This document shows positions 21,646 to 33,469 of a stretch of 64,000 nucleotides of DNA, piece by piece; the first letter of the stretch is position 1; each line of letters begins with the position of its first letter. Both the position numbers and the translations under genes were made by a program. Below the pieces are notes generated by a model that saw only the letters and a list, made by a program, of their open reading frames with translations, was not told the DNA's origin and searched no databases. Source of the stretch: Lunularia cruciata (taxonomy: Eukaryota; Streptophyta; Marchantiopsida; Lunulariales; Lunulariaceae); assembly GCA_948567375.1 (NCBI GenBank), contig OX419760.1:11594001-11658000 (forward strand), in the 5' to 3' direction.

Positions 21646-23820
21646 TGTCATACTTTGCATTTCTCTCTTTAGGAGCACATAGGTTAGTTGTGGAGCTTAT
21701 GGATCAAAGGTTGTGCATAGACTTGTCACTACTAATTTGAGTGCATGTGGTACCCAACCAGTAGAACTCTCCACTTTGTTTCTAAGATTCTTTCTATCGT
21801 GCAGGAGAGAAGCAAAGGGTAACCTAACTTGTCATCATAACACACACTCCTTATCTATTGGTCATCACTTCCAACATTACCAAGGAGAAAAACATATCAT
21901 ACCTAGAAGGAAGGAACCTAAGTGAAATGCCTACATACCGATCCAAGCCAATTGGGCATACAAACAGGCATGCAAGCACCGAGAGGATCCGATCACAAGA
22001 ATTTGATAATAACTCTCTATACTTTTTGTCGAAAAAGAGCTTTAGAGCCTTCTTACTCTATCATCAAGCTAATTTCAACTATACTCCAAGCCTCCCCCAA
22101 TCTATTTTTCAGATTTCAACCAACTTTTAATCCAAGTGTGGAACTTTTATGTCTTTTTATAAGGAAAAGTCTATAAAACTCATATGGATATAACCTTTTG
22201 TGTGTGACTTGGATTCAATAGAAAGCTTGTGAGATAAGCTTTCCAATTATATGAAATAATCTAAAATATGATCATGAAAACTCCCCTAACAAGCTCTCAA
22301 ACTTGGCCATTTTTTTGTAATTTTCACCCTCATTTTGAAATCCCTAATTTAGGGTTTGCTCTTGGTTCTTGGCAATGTTTCACTAAAATTCTAAATGAAA
22401 GGTAAACTTGATCCTCAAAAACACTCCAAAAGTCTAAAATCCTCAATCACCATTACAAAAATAGGAGAATTGCCAATCATTCATGATTGAAGAGAGAATT
22501 GCTCTATCAAACTTACGACAATATTTCAACAACACTTATTGCATCAACTCTCACTTTCCATGGACCCAAAGCTAACAAAATTTCTATAATAGCCCTCGTT
22601 TAACCCTCTACAAATTTTTATTGCCTAATTCAACCCCAATCCTTAGATATGGATCAATTCTTGAGCTGGGTTAACTTGTGAGCTCTACAGACCCAAGTAT
22701 ACTTGATCCAAGACCATGAATTCTCCTTTTGAGGAATTAATATGAAACCTTTTCAAAAATGTCAAAAACATAACCACCAACAACACTAGAAATTTTCATA
22801 AGGTGACTCAAACCACAACTTAAGGAGTGATCAAAACTCCAAACTGATCATCACTTCTTCTCCAACACCTTACATCCTTAAAGCACCAACTTCAACCAAC
22901 CAGATCTAGTTTGAAATTGACCCTAAACTAGAATTTCTTACACTCAACACTCTAAGCACTTTGTCTACTCTCTAACCCCATTGACAAATAATAAAAATGT
23001 CTCAAGAATCTCTCCAGATTGCCTACTTTGTGCTCTTGGATATGAATTCTACCTCCTTGATTAATCAATGATATCTCTCTGAAAATTTGCTCAAATAATT
23101 TGATTTCTATCTCTAGATTGTAGCTTGTCAGCTCTTCTCTATAACATGATCTTTTCTCCTTGAATGCCCTTCCCAAAATCCTTTGAAGGTCAAAAAAATC
23201 CCGATTTCTTACCTTGGGACCCAATCTTTTACAAGTTTATTATTTAGTCTCTTCAATTTTTGACAAATGGACCCCACAAGTCCACCTTGAAGCTCATGAG
23301 AAACATTGAGTTGTTCTCTATCTATAAGAGCACATAAACATATAAGTCCTACACTTGTTCATAAGTAAGCACTAGAAGGACAATAGGATTTGGGTTTCCC
23401 ATCATCAATTCCATGAATGCCGCCCCAAAATGTACCACCATCCAATCTAGTAAGTTGTCATGGTGTAGAGTCTAAAGCCTGATGAGTGGCAAATTGGGAG
23501 CATAGAACATCTCCTACTCAAATTCCCTCTTTGATGCCTAGTTTCACGCTCTACTACAACTCTCACTCTTAATGTCCTCCTCCCGCTCAAGACTCCTCTA
23601 ACCAAGAAACACCTTATTTCAAATCTCCACCATGTATATACATCAAAGCCCTTGAAAAGGATAAGATTGTAACCCATGTGGCCAATCACAAACATGTACA
23701 TAGATTGCTCATATGGCAATAGCTCAACCGTGGGATCCGTCATACAACCTACTCCACTAATATGGAGATAAACCATGCTAATTTACTTTTCCATGGCTTT
23801 GCAAACCATAACATGACAAC
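21645..23820. mobile_element. insertion of about 2.2 kb inside the methyltransferase of element A (possible solo LTR)
   Basis: Comparison with elements B and C shows extra sequence here: left and right flanks rejoin within motif VIII (text for CLCLWWTN). The insert begins near TGTCATACTTTG and ends near CATAACATGACA, giving TG...CA ends, and contains no pol domain. The segment near 21915-21965 (AAATGCCTACATACCGATCC) resembles the conserved 'GCCTACGTA' block near the polyadenylation end of plant LTRs. I infer a solo LTR or non-autonomous LTR element; a target duplication is not clear. Orientation is uncertain. Confidence 0.5.
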
Positions 23821-24045
23821 ATGCACATTATCTTTGTCTTTAGTGGATGAACCTCTTACCTAAAGAGGTTTCATAATGTGCTTATGATAGGATTCAATAA
23901 CTAGCCAACTTTTGTGTTCATTATATTTTGGATGTTGGGCATAAGTCTCAAATAGTGGTAGTGGTTGATAGCTCACCTATGGTAGTAGTGAACCTTCTTG
24001 GACAACCTAGAGATGCAAACCTACAATCATGAGTTTCCCAAGCTC
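23821..24045 (+). pseudogene. Element A methyltransferase domain, second part
   Basis: It continues the C-terminal half seen at 58751-58992 of element C: LCL-like motif VIII text, then segments equivalent to VVVADRSPMAVVNLVGQPR (here VVVVDSSPMVVVNLLGQPR in one frame). Several stops and frame changes are present. It is followed after about 50 bases by the LTR, whereas elements B and C continue with linker and, in B, reverse transcriptase. Confidence 0.65.
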
Positions 24046-24099
24046 ACATTCTTTTTGAGAGGGAAATCTTGGACTTATTTGGGACTCACTATTACAACA

Positions 24100-25310
24100 A
24101 TTTGTCATGCCGTTTGTAGTGTCGCATCTAGATTGCTCTGACACTATAGTTGTTGTGATAGTAGTTAGAGGTATTTCAGGAGTTTTCCATAGACTACTTT
24201 CTAACGGTCAGATTTTTTGTTTGGGGTATTGATTTCACAATGGGGCCCATCGTCACTTTTCACCGTTTGCACCGTCAAGTGTGCCATCGGTAGGACCATT
24301 AGGGTTTTTGACCTAGCTCAAGTCCAAGGGTATACTTCCAAAGTGCAACTCCAGAAGAGCTTACTTCTTTGATGTTGAGCCTTTGAGTTTTTGGCTATGG
24401 TAGACAAAGGCCGGCTAGCGTCACCTAGATTCTTTTAGCTAGAGTGGGTGTGGCTTGATTGTAATCAATGCCCAGTTATTTACAGTTTATAGAGTGACAG
24501 ATCAAGTACTGATATGAGTTGAGTTGATTTGAGAGTTGTAAACAATCCAATTACATTAGAGAAGTGAAGTCAAGGAGAAATTGGATGTAGAAATTATGAT
24601 TGTTGGTGGTATCTCCAAGTGCAATGGATTGTTGGTAGCTCGATCAAAGTTCAAGTTTTCCCTGGTGTGCAGAAGCTCGTTGCTTGATGCAAATCTGGCA
24701 GTAAGGCAAATGGTGTGCAGAAGTGCTGGCTAATTTTTGAGCAAATAAGGAGCAATTTTTTGAGTAGTAGTTGTGATTTTGAGCTTAGGAGGTGAAGGTA
24801 TGATCAATTTGTTGCGAGTTGGGCTCCGAAAGTAAAATTGAAGGTGGAGTTAAGAACCTATTCTCATCAATTTTTGATTTGAAAAAACCCATTATTCAAT
24901 TTGGCTTGAGTGGAGAGTTAGAAAAGGATTTGGCAGTCAGCCAAACTTAGGATTTATGGCAGATTTTGGCCAAATTTAGAGGAGGTTTGCTAGATTTGGA
25001 GGAGTTTTGAAGTTGCAAATTTTGGCCAAATTTATGGCCTCATTTGGTTGAATTTTGGCATTTAGAAGCTTCAAGGCATATGGCTGTGGGCTATGAGAGG
25101 CTACAATGGTCTAGAAAGGCCTACAAGGTAGCTTGTTGGCATGAGGCTAGCTAGTTTAGAGTAGATCTTGGTCATTGTTTGGCAAAATCTGCCCATCTTG
25201 CTAGATTGTACGCAATAGGGTTTGACCTCTAGATCTCTTATTCCTAGATTGGTACCCTAGCCAACTGGTCCACCCTCACTTGTTGTCAAAGTGATTGGGT
25301 ATAATGTGCA
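24100..25310 (+). repeat. Element A right LTR (both ends truncated)
   Basis: Closely similar to 53210-54790 of element C. Its first about 150 bases are missing and its left edge is fused to the interior just past the methyltransferase, at an ACAACAA microhomology. It contains the antisense tRNA-like segment at 25209-25275. The right edge ends near 25310, before a minus-strand gypsy fragment. Confidence 0.75.
25209..25275 (-). other. tRNA-like segment in LTR, antisense
   Basis: Minus strand: CCAGTTGGCTAGGGTACCAA (D-arm/A-box-like) followed about 25 bases later by GGTCAAACCC (T-arm/B-box-like). It is the counterpart of 18200-18272 and 54720-54790. Confidence 0.55.
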
Positions 25311-25357
25311 AAGGTACCTAGACTTGGTGGACTAGTGTGTTGCCTTTGCCATGGAAA

Positions 25358-26230
25358 CCTAAAAGATCTCTTCATTCAAAAACTTGTTACCTATGTCTTT
25401 GGCCTGATTTGTGGGTTTGAGCATGGACAAGAAATTGGCATTTTTGTGTTCTGATCTTTTCCTCATCTGCATTGGGTAGGCAAATTCTAGCAATAATAAT
25501 ACCCACCTCACAATTTGTCTTGATAAATTTGCCTTCTTCACTGTAGTGCATAATGGTCTACATGGAAGACAAATTCATAACCTTATAGGTAATGATGAAA
25601 TTTCTTACAAGCATGCACCATGCCCAATGCTTCTTGCTCAATGGTGGTATAATTTTTCTCTGTGGTAGATAGTTGTTGGCTAATCTAGTACACATAATCC
25701 TTCTGGTTCTTGTTCTTTTGATTGGGTACCATTCATACTGCAGTTGAGTACACATGGTACATGTTTCCCAATTAGGACTTGCATTACTAATGCTTCTACC
25801 AACTTGGTTTTTTGTAAGGCAAAGGTGTCCTCTTGCTCCTTTGCCCAACTAAAGTCTTGGGCCTTCATTGATAGCTTCATGAGGAGTGTTGCCAATACTT
25901 CATAGTTGGCAAAAAAAACGTTTAGTACTAGCCCACATGGCCTTAAAAGGCTCTCAACTCCCTAAAGATCTTGGGTGATTCAAGAGATTGCATCACTTTC
26001 ACCTTCAATTCATCCTAAAACCCAATGTCCAAGAAATCATAATAAAGAACCACTTCTCTAGATGTAAATATAATCTAGATTATCTACATCTCTCAAATGT
26101 TTGGTGTTAAAATGAGATGTGATTTGTCCTTTTGCAAAAGAAACAAAAATCCTCATTGAAGATCTCCATGATTTTCCATAGTTAGTCTTAGAGAATGTAG
26201 TTATTATCCAATGAAATGTTGTAGGTGCAT
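25358..26230 (-). pseudogene. Ty3/gypsy pol fragment F (RNase H and part of reverse transcriptase)
   Basis: On the minus strand, read from high to low coordinates, there are reverse transcriptase 'thumb' text (SLESPKIFRELRAF, about 25960-26000), the junction FSWAKEQEDTFALQK (about 25800-25850, equivalent to gypsy W...E...AF..LK), RNase H text, and NANFLSML followed by DIGNKFLNEEIF (the end of RNase H before the integrase linker). Stops and shifts are frequent. It resembles element D at 47.8-50.9 kb. No LTRs were recognised. The protein would have copied element RNA into DNA; this copy is dead. Confidence 0.7.
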
Positions 26231-26922
26231 TACAAAAACCAATAGTAGTCCCATGACATATCCATTAAGGTACCATACAAACGTCATAGGCCTTATCATC
26301 ATGATTATGGCCACCTTGTGAAACTTTGTAGCTATTGTCATTACAAACCTTGAGAACTTCATAATTATGAGCCAAACTTAACAATCCCTATAACCTTACA
26401 AAGATATACAACCACTATTACAAATTTGCACCACCAAGTATCAATCAACTTGGTGCATTCAATTGGCATGATTGCATTGCCAAAGAAAAAAAATTATTGA
26501 CTATTCCTATTGACTAAAACACCTGAATGGCAAGATGGTAACCTTTCATCAAATAGCACAATAGCCAAATATCTAAACGGTTTGCCTAGACTATAAAATG
26601 GAATCTCTTGCCTACAAAATGGGACTTTTGGCATTTTAATATTTCAAATTTTTGTTTCATTGATCATTCTCTATGCTTAAGAAGGAGTTTAATCTATCAA
26701 AATTATGATTTGACTTAAGAGTCTATGAGACAGTATTTTAAGCATGGTAGATTTCCAATCTAGTGAATTAGCCAATGATTGTAGTGATGATTATGGAGGT
26801 GAGACAAGAAGAACACCCAAAACTATCAACAAAACCCCCAAGATATTTGAGCGGGGCCTATACCCTAGAGAAGAGTATATCCACAATAAAAATCTAGAAT
26901 TTTTGTTATGATATATTTTTTT
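26231..26922. other. non-coding DNA between gypsy F and the hairpin island
   Basis: AT-rich sequence without a supported reading frame. Some of it may be further decayed gypsy F sequence, but I cannot align it. Confidence 0.4.
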
Positions 26923-27100
26923 GCGCTCCGGCGCCAGAGGCACCCAGAAAACGTAAACCCGTAAATAGTAAAGCCCTTTACGCCCTCCGGGGCTTTGGGC
27001 CTCCGGGCCTATAACCTATCGGGGGGATACCTGCGGGGCCATAAACTTAACAGTTTATGCGCTACGCGTGTAGCGCTGGCCAAATATTGTGCGCGGATTG
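26923..27100. repeat. GC-rich island of short hairpins
   Basis: A sharply bounded GC-rich patch in AT-rich surroundings. Perfect hairpins: ATAAACT/AGTTTAT with loop TAAC (27041-27058) and GCGCTAC/GTAGCGC with loop GCGT (27059-27076), directly adjoining. Others include GCGCTCCGGCGC (26923-26934) and nested CTCCGG-containing palindromes at 26970-27010. Such clusters are typical of intergenic DNA in some organelle genomes; here they may be organelle-derived or a small foldback mobile sequence. No coding frame. Confidence 0.7.
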
Positions 27101-28099
27101 GTTTGTACTATTCATCAATGCTAGAAGAAAATTGTAATAATCTTGATCTTGATCCCTTGGAACTTGAGAGGAAGTCCTACCTTTTGGACCAAAGATCACT
27201 AGCAATAGGTTCTTGGGCCTGAAATCTTGCTCTTTGGATAGATGCTCATAGATACCCCATCCCTCATTGTTGTCCTAGCAAGAAACTTAAGGCCAAGATA
27301 GATGATTCCTCTCAAAAAGAGAAAAAGACCAATGCACTCACCTAAAGATCCCATCCAAAGAGTTATTACCAAAAAAATTATGAAACTATCCAAATCAAAA
27401 CAAACTACTTATGCTAACCTCAACCAAGTAATTTTCTTTCCACTTCTCCACAAAGGTAAACTAGTAAGCTAGATGTGAATGTTTCATGAGCATGTTTCCA
27501 AGCTAGCATAGGACATGATAGAGCAAGGAGGTGCTATGATCATATTGCCTTTCATCCTACATTTCTATATAGGATTGGACCTCCTTACAAAGAAGGAAAA
27601 GAATAAATACCCCAACCACTTCCATCATCCAAAATACTTTAGTGAGCACCTAGATGTAACTAAGGAATAAAGAAATACAAGAAACAAATAATATGCACAT
27701 ACAAAGAAATTTGTGCATGTGATACATTAGCCGTCATTTTTTTGTAGAATTAGAGTCTTACAAGCAAACTATTATACAAAGATGATAGTCATACAACCCA
27801 AGGTTCAAGCTTCCAAGAAATGGAAATGATACTCCTAAGTGATTGAAAGATCTTCAAGTGAAAATGGAAACAAGAAGACTACAAAAGCATAACATGGATG
27901 AAGTATACCAATCTGGATCACAAATTGTATCAGATCAAGGAAAGATTGCTCTGGTAAATAACAAATGATAAATGAATGATGATTCATTCACATTGATTTT
28001 TTCACCTATAATAGATAACAAAATGGACTGGGTATCTTAACAATGATTTCAACAAGCAAACAAAGATAAGGACGGGAGTAGATCTCTTGCCAAGGAGAA

Positions 28100-28826
28100 A
28101 AAAATGATGGAAGATTCTGAGGAAGTCCTTATAGCCAAATTGAAGAAGGTATCCAAAAATCAACCACAATCCTTAACGTTATCCTACATGTCCAAGAAAT
28201 CTATTCCATCATGAATGAGGCAAGTTGATGAATCTTAGACAAATAGATAAGGCTTTGAAGAGTGATAAAGAGTGTTATCTAAATATTGAGCTAGCCACAA
28301 AGAAAGAAGTTCTTAAAATGGAGGAGTCCATAAGAAGAAAACTATAGGATAGAGGATAGAACCATAGAAAGAGGATGCGGATATGGCCATAGCTCATGAA
28401 GAGGTGAGAGAAGTTCATAGTGACCAGCTTGCAGATCAACAACCGCCAAATGATGCATGAGCAAAGGATGATAGTGCCACAAAAGACATATTATGCCAAC
28501 TAAAGCACAAAGGTAACTCACTCTTATGGCTAATGATAGTATACACTGCGATGAACATGGTGGTGCTAATGATGGAAGCCTTAGAAGAACTCATGTCATT
28601 TTACTTGGAACTTAATAATAGCATCAAAGACCCAATAGCACTTATAAGACAACTTCACCAGCTTGCACAAACAAGTACTACAGAAAAGGCCCTACTTTGT
28701 AGTGAGCTAACCCAAGTCAAGCAAAAGCTTGCAATGGAAGAAGATCATTCTCAAGAGAAAGATAGGTTGCTGGCAAAATATCAAAAGGAAGAGCTCACAC
28801 ATTGTGAGAAAAACAAGAGAGTATAA
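28100..28826 (+). pseudogene. coiled-coil protein remnant
   Basis: A plus-strand frame at 28533-28826 and broken frames before it are rich in Glu, Lys, Gln and Leu with heptad-like spacing (for example LLCSELTQVKQKLAMEEDHS), typical of a coiled coil. Interrupted by stops upstream. It resembles in character the coiled-coil remnant at 52070-53135, which lies beside gypsy D, so both may be gag-like or accessory ORFs of the same retroelement type. No specific family is recognised. Confidence 0.4.
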
Positions 28827-31490
28827 TGATGTCTAAAAGCAAATATCTACACCCTCAACAACAAATCAGACATGACAATCAATTGTTGGTACGAGACAAA
28901 GAAGTAGTGACATTACAATAGGAGTTGGACAAGGCGTAGGCCAAGCCTATTATAGCTAAATCTTGTTACAAGAATCTCAAGAGGATTACCAATCTTTGTA
29001 TGCAAGAGCTCACTATAAGACTAAAGTGTCAATGAGAGAAGGAAGATGAAATGCAGACAAATATACAAAACAAGATGACAATGGAGCTCTAAACAAACAA
29101 ACCAACCAAAAAGCTTAGAGAACAAACAAATGATGTCACTTGCTACAATTGGACACATTGTGTTACAACTCCTTGAGCAATTAGAATAGATCATAGTAGA
29201 ACACACTCATCATATAACATTGAAGGACCTCAAGATGCAAATAAACAAATTAGAAACATACACAAACAAACAATTGATGGCATTGTCTATCAAACTTCAT
29301 GGCCAACCAACTCCAAGACACATAGATGAGTCTTCTTCAAGAAATTGGTGGTTATATGAAGGAGCTCATATGACTCATCTAGCTTTGTAAAAGAGATGGG
29401 AGTTCATCACAAGAGCAGCCAAAATGTCTAACAAACTAGTAAGGAACTTCATATAGCATGATTGTCTGCCAAGCATCATGATTATGATCCATCTTGCAGT
29501 TAGGATAGAATATAATTTTTAGTTGTGACCCAAGGCTCTTCATATTTGTACATACTTTGTAAAAACTTAAATTAGGCCACCACACAAAGATCTCGTGCTA
29601 GACAATCACTCAAAAAATAGTGATAAATGACAAATCAAGAAGATAAGGTGGCCATTCCATGTAGGCTACACCTACTTAAGTTAGACTAGGATAAAATAAG
29701 TGATAAAAATAGGATTAGCAAGGAGTGCCATAGATGTAAATAAGAGATTTCTAGCACATTTCAGCCGTTGGATCTCTTTGGCTGTAATGTAGGATATGTA
29801 TAAAAGGATTTTGCCCAATTTTCAATGGGTTCACTTGGTGCATCCTTCTTTTGCAATAGATGAAGTTTATACCATCAACATGAGGCTGTCTATGCATATT
29901 TGTGTATGCCTTGTATGAAGAATTGCATGCTTAATTGAGTAGATGCAAGGAATCTTAAAGTAAGAGTAGAGACACTTGAGTGAGTGGAATCATTTTTGTT
30001 TGATTAGAGCATCTATCTATTGGTGTTGTGGAGTGCCAATTGCAATACATTGATAGATTATCAAAAGTCAAGAGTATCATAAAGTACAAAAAGATCAAAA
30101 GATTGAAAGATAAGCAACATGATCCATCCATGACATTTGTGAGGTCATGCCTTCTAGGAAAGGTAGAACACTACTTCACAATTGTAGTCATTAGGGTGAT
30201 TGGACCTTTGGAGTATCCTACCCCGTCTTTGTATACATATTCTAAGACTCGGCTCATAGGGCTTTGTAGTAGTCTTGACCTCATATGACTCCTAACTTTA
30301 TGGAGAAAATAAGAACTCAATATACACGAAGTCCTCAATGTCTCCAATCTTCAATCCGGTCATACCAAAGGAAGACAAGAAACTTACATGGGAAAGTGGC
30401 CTTAACTATGAATGAACTATCACCTTCAAGAGTAATTTGGATTACATTTGTGGTGAAAGTGATTCTAATTATTTTTTTGTAGTATGGTGTAGGGGATGGT
30501 ACTATCTTCTTTCAAGAGGAGGTCTTGATCAAGAGTTTAAATAGGAAATAATAAATAAACTATGACATTGTAGCACTTTCCTTCCTTCTTAGTCATTTCT
30601 AACAAATATCCTTATGTGAACTACCTGTTCTTACTATTTATATTATTAGTACATCAACATTGGGCTGTCACATACACTTATCATTACATGAGCACAACAA
30701 AATAGTGCTCAAATATTATAGCACATCAAAGAAAAAATATCTCACAATTCTTTAGATGGATCATTTTATTATCATATATGGTATGGTTAAAATTTTGCAA
30801 TTCTCACCTCCATCGAGAAAGAAACTTCGTGGAAAATTCCTCATTTGTAAGAATAGACTTTGTTAGTGCAATCTTGTTTCATGGAAATAGAATGTCCATG
30901 ACTAACAATAATCTCAATTTTGATTCCAAACTTGCAATAATAGATTTTTTTTAAGTATACCAAGATTATTCCCTTGTCTTTAATCTCAAAATGGATAATG
31001 CTATAAGAAAAATATAATCTCTTTGCTTATCTTTCCTTATTGCTAAATAAAGGATTTTTTAAAAATTTCATGTATTCTTCTTGGTGGTCAGTCCAAAATT
31101 ATAAGGACTAAAATTTAGTTTAATTTCAATAAATCTGAATTGGTCTAAACCCTCTTATTACTAACATAGAAGGTTCTACACCCATAACGGTCAATTGAGT
31201 AGTTAGAAAACCTAGGATTCCAAAACTTCAAGCTATCTTGATGACACCCCAAACCAATCTGTCATTTTGATGATATTGTTTTAGTCAAATAATTTGTTTC
31301 AAACCCAAATATCTTTCTATAAAGGTATGAAGAAAATGATTTTCAATAGATATCTCAAAGGAAAAAATATGTGTCTATCATGTAATTTCATAGCTCATGG
31401 ATAGGAGCTACATCTTGAGCTCTTAATAACTACCATTTATATCTATTGCAAAGATGAGACATGTCAAAAAAGCTTTGTCTATCAAAGCAT
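28827..31490. other. non-coding or unrecognised repeat DNA
   Basis: No supported gene. Around 29.75-29.83 kb the string TATGTATAAAAGG follows moderately GC-rich sequence and looks like a TATA box of an LTR-type promoter, possibly belonging to the element whose coiled-coil remnant lies to the left. I could not find a partner LTR. Confidence 0.35.
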
Positions 31491-31704
31491 AAAGGACATC
31501 CATTGATTCTGATCAATCTTATAAAGAAATTAAGAAGTACATGATAACATAAGAATTTCCTATTTTAGCTAAAATTGAGAATGCATGGTGGAATGATAAA
31601 GGACATCCATTGATTCTAATCAATCTTATAAAGAAATTGAGAAGTAGATGATAACATAAGAGTTTCCTATTTTAGCTAAAATTGAGAATGCATGGTGGAA
31701 TGAT
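31491..31704. repeat. 107-bp tandem duplication
   Basis: AAAGGACATCCATTGATTCT begins a 107-base unit at 31491 that is repeated at 31598 with only a few substitutions. Probably a recent replication-slippage duplication in non-coding DNA. Confidence 0.9.
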
Positions 31705-33469
31705 TGGCTTTCTTTCCAATCCCAAAATAGTTTTTCATTGAAGTTGAGAAGTAATGTCCCACTTAAGAGCCATGGAGCTAGCAAAGACAATTGTAAATTT
31801 CTCAATCTCAACCTAAAATTTCATGAAGAAGAAGTTGTGATTGATACATAGAATATAAAAACTTATCTCTTCAATGATTCATATGTATTAACGTGGCAAA
31901 GGAAGCCAACTGAAGGTTTTGGCATGTTAAATAGGTACATAGAACTATTCTAGTTACAAAAAACCTTCAGTTTTGGCATGTTATGTAGGCACATGGAACG
32001 ATAGGTCTAAAACCTCTTATTACGATTATTTAGTAAAATTAGATCGAGATGTACCATTATTTTAGTAAAGTTAGAGTATTTGTCAAGGTCTCAATGCACT
32101 AGCCTCATAAAGGAAAGAGAACACAAATTTTCAGCATAGATTCAATGCTTTACTACTTATAGCTTAATACATTTAGTGGAAAATGTACTCGATAGACAAA
32201 TGATAAAAGGATGCAAGCTATATTGTTCATTGATTAGATTGACGTTATCATATATTAATATCTTTCTATTTGAATTTACCTTGACCAAAGCCCTTATCCG
32301 TAGAATTGCAGTCATAACTCAAATTTACAAGCAAGTCTTCTTCTAAAACAGAATTAGAAATCGATGGAGAAGAAAATAGGATTCGGAAGATAAAGTTCCT
32401 CTAGTTATAGAAAGAAGCTCCCAAAGAAATAGTCAAATCTAATTTTAAATGTATTTCTATGGAAATTATGGATGCATAATCTTGTGAAAGATTCGTAATA
32501 AAAATGACCTACGAAACTTAAACATCATATAGAATTTAAGCATGTACTAAAATTTTTAAAGTTTCTTTGACAAAATGATCTATGGAACTTAAACCTCAAC
32601 AAGCCATATGCAACCTTTTTTTGGATCTATTTATAAAATATAATTCGTTTTGAAGAATACGATATGAACATAAAAGATTAAAATTTATTTATTATAAATA
32701 TCTCTATTTTAAATTATCAAAATTATGGAAAAAAATAAATAAAATCTCCTCCTATATGATTATGTTTAAACCGAATGTAAAATTTTAAAACGATGTAGTA
32801 GCTCTCTTCGAGTAGTTGCAGCTCCAGAACTGGAACGATTACGCAGTACAGGGACATGACGGCATCCACATGCCACCCGATGTATACCGTATCCGGATTC
32901 ATGATCCAAAGCAGAAACCGCGTTTGTGGACTTGTTTGTTACTCGCAGAAAGCGGTCAATATGCAGGCGCTCTAGTGTAAATGGATGCACGTGTGTCACT
33001 AGCTAGAATCCCAGGGCTGTCAGCTGTAACAGAACCGTCACTGTACCGTATGTTTATGAGAGAAAGCGTGGATGTTTGTGGGGTAGGCGTGGAGGCGCTT
33101 GAAGGGACAACACGATGAAGTATGCACATTTTTTAGACATGGAGCTTAAATTCGGTTTAAGTCCCTTCGCTGAGTAGGACGTCTGATGAAGCGCCAGTTT
33201 TCCCGGACCTCATTTTGACGGACGTGAAGGAAAGGTTGAATGAGTGCAGTGTTAAGTATCTGAAGGTTGAGTGTGTCAGAGCAGGCGTTGATTTCGTTTT
33301 TGAGGTCCCTCAAGAGCTTGAAATTCCGAGCTGGGGAATGCAGCTGCACTTCGAAGTTTGTAGAGAGATGTTTGTCGTGTAAGTTGTCAGTGGAAGTCCT
33401 TTGAGATTGTCAGAAGCGTACCCACAAGGTAGATTGTGTGTTGATTATTTAAGGTGTTAGATAGGAAGG
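31705..33469. other. non-coding DNA and upstream region of the COMT-type gene
   Basis: AT-rich to about 32.75 kb, then less AT-rich. The last 700 bases presumably hold the promoter and leader of the methyltransferase gene. A TTATTTAAGG at about 33443 is the only TATA-like string near the start, but it is too close to the ATG to be convincing. No other gene supported. Confidence 0.4.

Larger units (their letters stand above)
16925..25310 (+). mobile_element. Element A: degraded DNMT-bearing Ty3/gypsy retrotransposon
   Basis: It shares its parts in order with elements B (38.0-47.5 kb) and C (53.2-59.15 kb): LTR (16925-18403), a candidate primer-binding site at 18404, a gag remnant, a protease/linker region (20.09-21.12 kb) and a DNA methyltransferase domain (21130-24045). 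A second LTR copy follows at 24100-25310. The methyltransferase is split by an unrelated insertion at about 21645-23820. Reverse transcriptase, RNase H and integrase are missing: the interior stops where B and C continue, and jumps directly into the LTR. The gag N-terminal part is also deleted. It cannot move by itself. Confidence 0.85.
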
